NCBI RefSeq assembly: GCF_027627475.1
Contig: NZ_CP115484.1
Coordinates: forward strand, 4,382,501 to 4,446,500
Direction of reading: 5' to 3'
Source: Paenibacillus sp. SYP-B4298
GTDB lineage: Bacteria; Bacillota; Bacilli; Paenibacillales; Paenibacillaceae
DNA length: 64,000 bases
Position numbers and translations under genes: made by a program. Under the pieces are notes generated by a model. The model did not search any database. It worked only from the letters and a program-made list of their open reading frames with translations, and was not told the DNA's origin. Shown here one piece after another: positions 60,161 to 64,000 of the stretch. The stretch's first letter is position 1; each line of letters begins with the position of its first letter.

Positions 60161-62201
60161 TGCTTGTAATCTGCTTGGTTAATATGTCCTCGATCTTGGC
60201 GATCATCGTATCCACATCATCCCCATTACGAACATCTCCCGTCGTTACCTGAACTGTCGGGGTCAATGTAACGAAGTTCTGAATCGCCTTCATCTCCGCC
60301 AGATCGCGCATTACCTTCAGATCCTCGCTGGAGATGTCCACCTGCTCGTCAATATTGCCTAGCGAGTTGACACGGTTCACTGTACCGATATTGCCAGCAC
60401 CGCCTTCGTCGGCGGTTCCCCATGTGCCGTTCTTGAGCTTGTCGGAGAGGAATGGATCGGCGTTCAGACCATTTGTCGACAAGTCGATAGCAGCCTGGGA
60501 GCCTGTCTGGTACAAGTCATTGGGATTAACATGATCCAATCTTGAGCCGCTGAGATCAACGACGTCCTCGAGGCTGGTTGGCTTCTGCATTCCATCCATC
60601 AGATTTTTGATCCCATCGCTGATCGCATGCACATTATCCTCATCAAATAACTGAGCCTGACCCATATCTAAGCCAAAAATATCGTTGATCTTTTTGCTGA
60701 GCCAGTTAAATGCCGTCAGGGCACCATTAACAGCACCAATAATGGAGGTCATAAATGACCCGGCAAAGTCCTCCACGCCCACAGCCATATTGTATAAAAA
60801 TTCAAGGAAGATCATCTTGACATCGTAGAACAGCTTCTCTATGGCATAGGCCGGATCGATAAACAGATTGATAAGGAATTCGGCAAAGCTGAGCAGGAGG
60901 TTCCAGAGTACCGCTATGACATTATAGACTGTCCCCAGAAATGCCATGAATGCACCGGCAACAAAAGCCATAATCTCACCCGTTGAGACGCCAAAATAAT
61001 GAAGCACCTCGATCACAACCATGATAACTGCCACAATGAGGATGACTGGCATGGCAGCTATGAGCCACTGCACGAGCCATATTGCCGCAAACACAGCGGC
61101 CGCAATGCCTAGGGCAGCTAGCGCATTAAGCACCATGTCCCAGTTGTTGAGCAGGAGATCTACGACCCAGGTAGCTGCCTCAATGATCACGTTAAAGCCG
61201 CCTATGACCGCATTGATCAAGCTATCGAAGGTGCCCGATGAATAGGCCGAGATCAGCAGATCGGCAAGCCCCATGAGGCCTGGCAATATACCCAGTCCGA
61301 TCGTCTCTCGAATGCGTTGCAAAATGCCTTGCAGGATGAGCAGCTTCCCTTCAGGGGTTGCGCCCATAGAGCGTGCCAGTCCCTCCGTATGCTGATTCAA
61401 TACTTGAATGAGCATTTCGGCTCTCTGAGCCTCATTGGCGAACTTGTACATTTGCCGCTCGCTTTCCGATAGAAATGAGCTAAGCTTCTCCCCGTTCCGG
61501 GTTATGGATTCGATCTCGCCGTTCATCGCCCTGCCGATGAGATCGGCTGCTTCTTTAATCTGATCGGTATTTACATTGATTCCGAACATTTCGGTTGCCA
61601 GATTATACATTGGCTCCGTCAAGGCAGCGACCTGCTCTGGATCAGCTACATACTGAGCCAACTGCGCCTGACCGACAATGCCCGTATTGGCCTGAATCCC
61701 GGTTACCATGCTCAAGTCATCTGCTTGTCTCTCTACCCGATTGATGGCCTCCTGGCCAATTTTGTTCGTGTTGCCCATGACCTTCTGCAATTCCTGCTCG
61801 GCTCGAATACGCTCAAAGGCGGCATCGACCGCCAGTTTGCCGAGCTCTACCATCCGGTTGAATCCAGCCTGCAGCTTGGAGCCTATGTCCAGCTTTCCCA
61901 GAGAACTGGAGAACCACCCTATAAACCTGGAAAGCAGACCAAAAATAGCAATAATGCCCCTGAAGCCTGCTCGGATTGTTTTGATAATGATCTGTATAAT
62001 CGAAAATATGATTCGTAAGGTTTGAATAATGATGGTTGATAAGATTATGATGACAGATAGAACCCTGCTTGTAATCAGGATCACACGAAGGATTGCATTT
62101 AATGTCCTCAATACCTTATTCACAGTACGTAAAACGACTATAATCTTTACACCAATCTGTGTAAAAAGACTAAGTACACTAGCAATTGTGGGAATCATCA
62201 T
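60138..62201 (-). CDS. xkdO: Phage tail tape-measure protein (XkdO-like), short
   Basis: About 687 residues. Residues 1-75 are an unusual Ile/Leu/Val/Arg-rich run (VLRTVNKVLRTLNAILRVIL ...). Then comes a helical part with the tail-tape pattern ARAEMLIQVLNQ-like repeats (KFANEAQRAEMLIQVLNQHTEGLA) and, from about 330 to 500, several long hydrophobic helices, followed by a soluble end. The PBSX counterpart is about twice as long, so a shorter tail is expected if length scales. Start: ATG 62201, with AAGGG just upstream; the in-frame GTGs at 62207 and 62204 are alternatives. Name by position and hydrophobic profile. Confidence 0.78.
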   Translation of the reverse strand: MMIPTIASVLSLFTQIGVKIIVVLRTVNKVLRTLNAILRVILITSRVLSVIIILSTIIIQTLRIIFSIIQIIIKTIRAGFRGIIAIFGLLSRFIGWFSSSLGKLDIGSKLQAGFNRMVELGKLAVDAAFERIRAEQELQKVMGNTNKIGQEAINRVERQADDLSMVTGIQANTGIVGQAQLAQYVADPEQVAALTEPMYNLATEMFGINVNTDQIKEAADLIGRAMNGEIESITRNGEKLSSFLSESERQMYKFANEAQRAEMLIQVLNQHTEGLARSMGATPEGKLLILQGILQRIRETIGLGILPGLMGLADLLISAYSSGTFDSLINAVIGGFNVIIEAATWVVDLLLNNWDMVLNALAALGIAAAVFAAIWLVQWLIAAMPVILIVAVIMVVIEVLHYFGVSTGEIMAFVAGAFMAFLGTVYNVIAVLWNLLLSFAEFLINLFIDPAYAIEKLFYDVKMIFLEFLYNMAVGVEDFAGSFMTSIIGAVNGALTAFNWLSKKINDIFGLDMGQAQLFDEDNVHAISDGIKNLMDGMQKPTSLEDVVDLSGSRLDHVNPNDLYQTGSQAAIDLSTNGLNADPFLSDKLKNGTWGTADEGGAGNIGTVNRVNSLGNIDEQVDISSEDLKVMRDLAEMKAIQNFVTLTPTVQVTTGDVRNGDDVDTMIAKIEDILTKQITSTASGVYG

Positions 62202-62228
62202 CACCACCCTTCATTTCAATTCCCCTGC

Positions 62229-62405
62229 CTAGCGCCGCTTCATCTTCCGCTGCTGCTGCTTCTCCGTCTTGATGCGTACATCGATCATCGCGTAGATGGC
62301 TGCACGCTCATGCCTGCTCATCGCCATCAGATTCTGCGGCAAAATATGCAGCTCGTGGAGAGCATAGTAGGCGTAATTCGCCTCCCCATCGCCCTCCTCG
62401 ATCAG
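62229..62405 (-). CDS. Frameshift extension of the tail assembly chaperone (XkdN)
   Basis: In the -1 frame a 58-codon open stretch begins at CTG 62405 and reads LIEEGDGEANYAYYALHELHILPQ and onwards to MKRR-stop. It has no start codon of its own near the beginning and matches the small second chaperone part of PBSX-type tails, normally made by ribosomal frameshifting. It joins the XkdN frame at the slippery heptamer A AAA AAC (62411-62405), just before the XkdN stop TGA. Confidence 0.8.
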   Translation of the reverse strand: MIEEGDGEANYAYYALHELHILPQNLMAMSRHERAAIYAMIDVRIKTEKQQQRKMKRR

Positions 62406-62824
62406 TTTTTTACTTCATCCACCATGTCCCCCAGCTCCTGCTCGAAGCCATTCAGCTCCTGAACCCTCTTAAGCAGGCCGCCGAATTCGCCTGGCAGCAG
62501 CATTTTTCGCAGCAGCGACTCCGCACCGATCGTGGAATATGATTTCTGCAGCTCCAGATCCTTCAGCTCGGGATACACCACGGAAGCCGCCACCAGCTTG
62601 GCTACATACTCCTCCTGATTAGTCTCCAGTGTATAGGAGCCGTTCTTCCCCTTCTGCCGACGGGTCGACGCCTTGCGAATCTCTGCGTTCTGATCCTCGG
62701 TTATGCTGCGCAGCTTCCACGGAATCGGGTTGCCCTCCTCATCCTTGAAGCGGTTCGATACGATGTACTCCTCTGTCGTCTCAATGGACGCATTTTGTGC
62801 AAAAAAAGCTTGAAATTGGCTCAT
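62402..62824 (-). CDS. xkdN: Tail assembly chaperone (XkdN-like), short form
   Basis: A protein of 140 residues. The start MSQFQAFFAQNASIETTEEY, IPWKLRSITEDQNAEIRKAS and ELKDLELQKSYSTIGAESLLRKMLLPGEFGGLL match XkdN, which binds the tape measure during tail assembly. GAGGAATAACG precedes the ATG. The last codons are GTA AAA AAC TGA; the A AAA AAC heptamer should let a fraction of ribosomes slip by -1 to make the long form, the same strategy as lambda gpG/gpGT. Confidence 0.9.
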   Translation of the reverse strand: MSQFQAFFAQNASIETTEEYIVSNRFKDEEGNPIPWKLRSITEDQNAEIRKASTRRQKGKNGSYTLETNQEEYVAKLVAASVVYPELKDLELQKSYSTIGAESLLRKMLLPGEFGGLLKRVQELNGFEQELGDMVDEVKN

Positions 62825-63004
62825 CGTTATTCCTCCAAATAGTAGAATAGAATTAGGCAGGCTGCTCTCTAGCCATCAGGGCCAGGAACAGCATGCCATT
62901 GTGCAACGCTTCAGATCGATGCCGCTGCCAGCAGCCTTGCGGGCGCACGGCCCGCAGCTACCAGCGCGCGGTGTTCTTGCTCATGACGGCGGTCGATCGA
63001 CCCC

Positions 63005-63466
63005 TTACAGGCTCGGCGCCTGAAATGCTTGCTCGATCAAGATGTCCTCGAATGTGAACTCCATCTCCTCCTCAAGCGCATCGCTCTCCGTGTCCAGCGA
63101 CGCCATGATGACACTGTTCAGATTGACATTTTTCAGCGTGACACGCTGCTCGCCGATCGAGGACGACGGGTCATGGTTGCTCACCGTAATCTGGAAATAG
63201 GTGTCGATGCCATCCTCAATGTATTTCATCATCAGCTCGCGGAAGACAGAGGTTACATAATAGATGGTCATGCTGCCTGTACCGCTCCAGCCAGAGGCCT
63301 TATGCTGCACGCCCCTGCGCCCCAGCACACGCACCTCTGCTTTATTTTTCTCGACCGTTGCTTCCAGATTTTTTACATAGAACATTTCTTCCTGCTTGCC
63401 GTTAATAACTGCATATGCCTTGCCTTCCTGACCGGAAATAATATCTCTAGCTCTCAGAAAATCCAT
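63005..63466 (-). CDS. xkdM: Phage tail tube protein (XkdM-like)
   Basis: A protein of 153 residues. MDFLRARDIISGQEGKAYAV, MFYVKNLEATVEKNKAEVRVLGRRG and LKNVNLNSVIMASLDTESDALEEEMEFTFED match XkdM, the inner tube subunit of contractile tails. It begins one base after the sheath gene ends; the two major tail proteins are adjacent as expected. Confidence 0.92.
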   Translation of the reverse strand: MDFLRARDIISGQEGKAYAVINGKQEEMFYVKNLEATVEKNKAEVRVLGRRGVQHKASGWSGTGSMTIYYVTSVFRELMMKYIEDGIDTYFQITVSNHDPSSSIGEQRVTLKNVNLNSVIMASLDTESDALEEEMEFTFEDILIEQAFQAPSL

Positions 63467-63467
63467 A

Positions 63468-64000
63468 TTACGCCACCGTCACTTTCAGATAGATTTTTTC
63501 GGCTGCATCGACTGGCTGAACACTCACTTCCATCAGCACGCTATCTACTGCCTCACCCTGCTGCACCGTAAAGTCCGTCTGTGGGTTGAAGTTTTGAATC
63601 GCAGCAATCGATTGGAGCGTCTGAAGGTAATTGACTGCCTCGTTACGCAGCATGCTGCGGCCGTCATTGTTGTTGTTCACACGCCCTACGTAAGACGCTT
63701 CAAAGATACGCTTCAAGTCATTGGCGATGCTGTCCAGGACACGAATGACACGGTTCTTCGCAAATGAGCGGGCTTTGTCCGCCGTAAAGCGAGTCAGCGT
63801 ATTGATGTCCTGCTCCACTACGGCCTGACCGTTGCTGGCCGTAAACACAAATTCGCCGTTTTGCAGCGCGGATTCGGTCTGCGTATGGGTGTAGCGAGCC
63901 GCGGCATCGACGGCCCCGTCGTAGGCGCGATAGGTCAGCGACTCATTAGGTGCTGCTCCCGCAGTAGCCCCTGCTACCCAAGCGGTCGCTTGCGCAGCCG
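63468..64000 (-). CDS. xkdK: Tail sheath protein (XkdK-like), 5' part outside the window
   Basis: The C-terminal ~177 residues of a contractile-tail sheath: ...AWVAGATAGAAPNESLTYRAYDGAVDAAARYTHTQ, then FVFTASNGQAVVEQDINTLT and ARSFAKNRVIRVLDSIANDLKRIFEASYVG, ending with beta strands VSVQPVDAAEKIYLKVTV. The frame is open to the window edge and needs a start further right. The sheath contracts to drive the tube into the cell. Confidence 0.9.
   Translation of the reverse strand, partial: AAQATAWVAGATAGAAPNESLTYRAYDGAVDAAARYTHTQTESALQNGEFVFTASNGQAVVEQDINTLTRFTADKARSFAKNRVIRVLDSIANDLKRIFEASYVGRVNNNNDGRSMLRNEAVNYLQTLQSIAAIQNFNPQTDFTVQQGEAVDSVLMEVSVQPVDAAEKIYLKVTVA

Noticed and set aside
1-64000. 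CRISPR arrays
   Set aside because: No regularly spaced direct repeats with unique spacers were found; the only regular repeats are the 27-bp coding minisatellite and short tandem repeats.

Overview
The window looks like chromosomal DNA of a spore-forming, Gram-positive Paenibacillaceae member (Paenibacillus-like). Evidence: strong AGGAGG-type ribosome binding sites, many TTG and GTG starts, a DUF7667-type protein that I know mainly from Paenibacillus, a tRNA-Ile-type T-box leader in front of ilvA, an AraR repressor of the Bacillus type (GntR head on a LacI-like body), a CsoR/CopZ copper module, a sporulation-kinase-like histidine kinase, and a PBSX-like (Xkd) contractile tail cluster. No rRNA, tRNA or CRISPR array is visible.

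Layout. 1-5.4 kb: truncated secreted asparaginase, DUF2442 protein, Gfo/Idh/MocA oxidoreductase, metallo-beta-lactamase-fold hydrolase with a tiny membrane protein upstream, and a decayed IS200/IS605 element (tnpA intact, tnpB internally deleted). 5.4-12.1 kb: CvfC-like HEAT protein, secreted transglutaminase-like protein, ECF sigma factor/DUF4179 pair, KDPG aldolase, and a proline-rich protein built on a 27-bp minisatellite. 12.4-16.1 kb: araR-araD-araB with recognisable AraR operators. 16.1-21.5 kb: copZ, csoR, YjbQ family, trxB, Dps-like, ABC-F ATPase. 21.5-24.3 kb: flavodoxin plus a two-gene unknown operon behind a canonical Fur box, then a DUF7667 gene. 24.4-35.1 kb: Ktr-type potassium channel, HxlR regulator, class B penicillin-binding protein, second KDPG aldolase, MocR-type regulator divergent from a hisC-like aminotransferase, T-box plus ilvA. 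35.1-49.3 kb: aldo/keto reductase, MFS and VTT membrane proteins, small proteins, aromatic acid exporter-like protein, histidine kinase, mscL, Nudix, a histidine-rich unknown protein running antisense into the Nudix gene, an RND efflux pair and a TPD/SPD-repeat lipoprotein. 49.9-64.0 kb: a single minus-strand phage-tail operon reading from sheath (cut by the window edge) through tube, frameshifted chaperone, tape measure, baseplate, fibre, amidase and holin.

How the parts work together. Several local circuits can be read from DNA. The AraR and Fur operators each sit inside the 17-bp spacer of the promoter they control. CsoR-like dyads lie upstream of both copZ and csoR. The Ile T-box sits before ilvA. 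A -1 slippery heptamer joins the two tail chaperone frames. Three copies of a roughly 165-bp terminal-inverted-repeat element (MITE) are scattered through the window, and two of them supply the TAG stop codon of the adjacent gene. The PLP lysine of the MocR-type regulator is replaced by arginine.

The best candidates for undescribed biology are the Fur-controlled beta-propeller/unknown operon next to flavodoxin, the PLP-lysine-less MocR protein, the stop-codon-donating MITE family, and the proline-rich minisatellite protein. All functional names come from reading motifs by eye. No database search was run.
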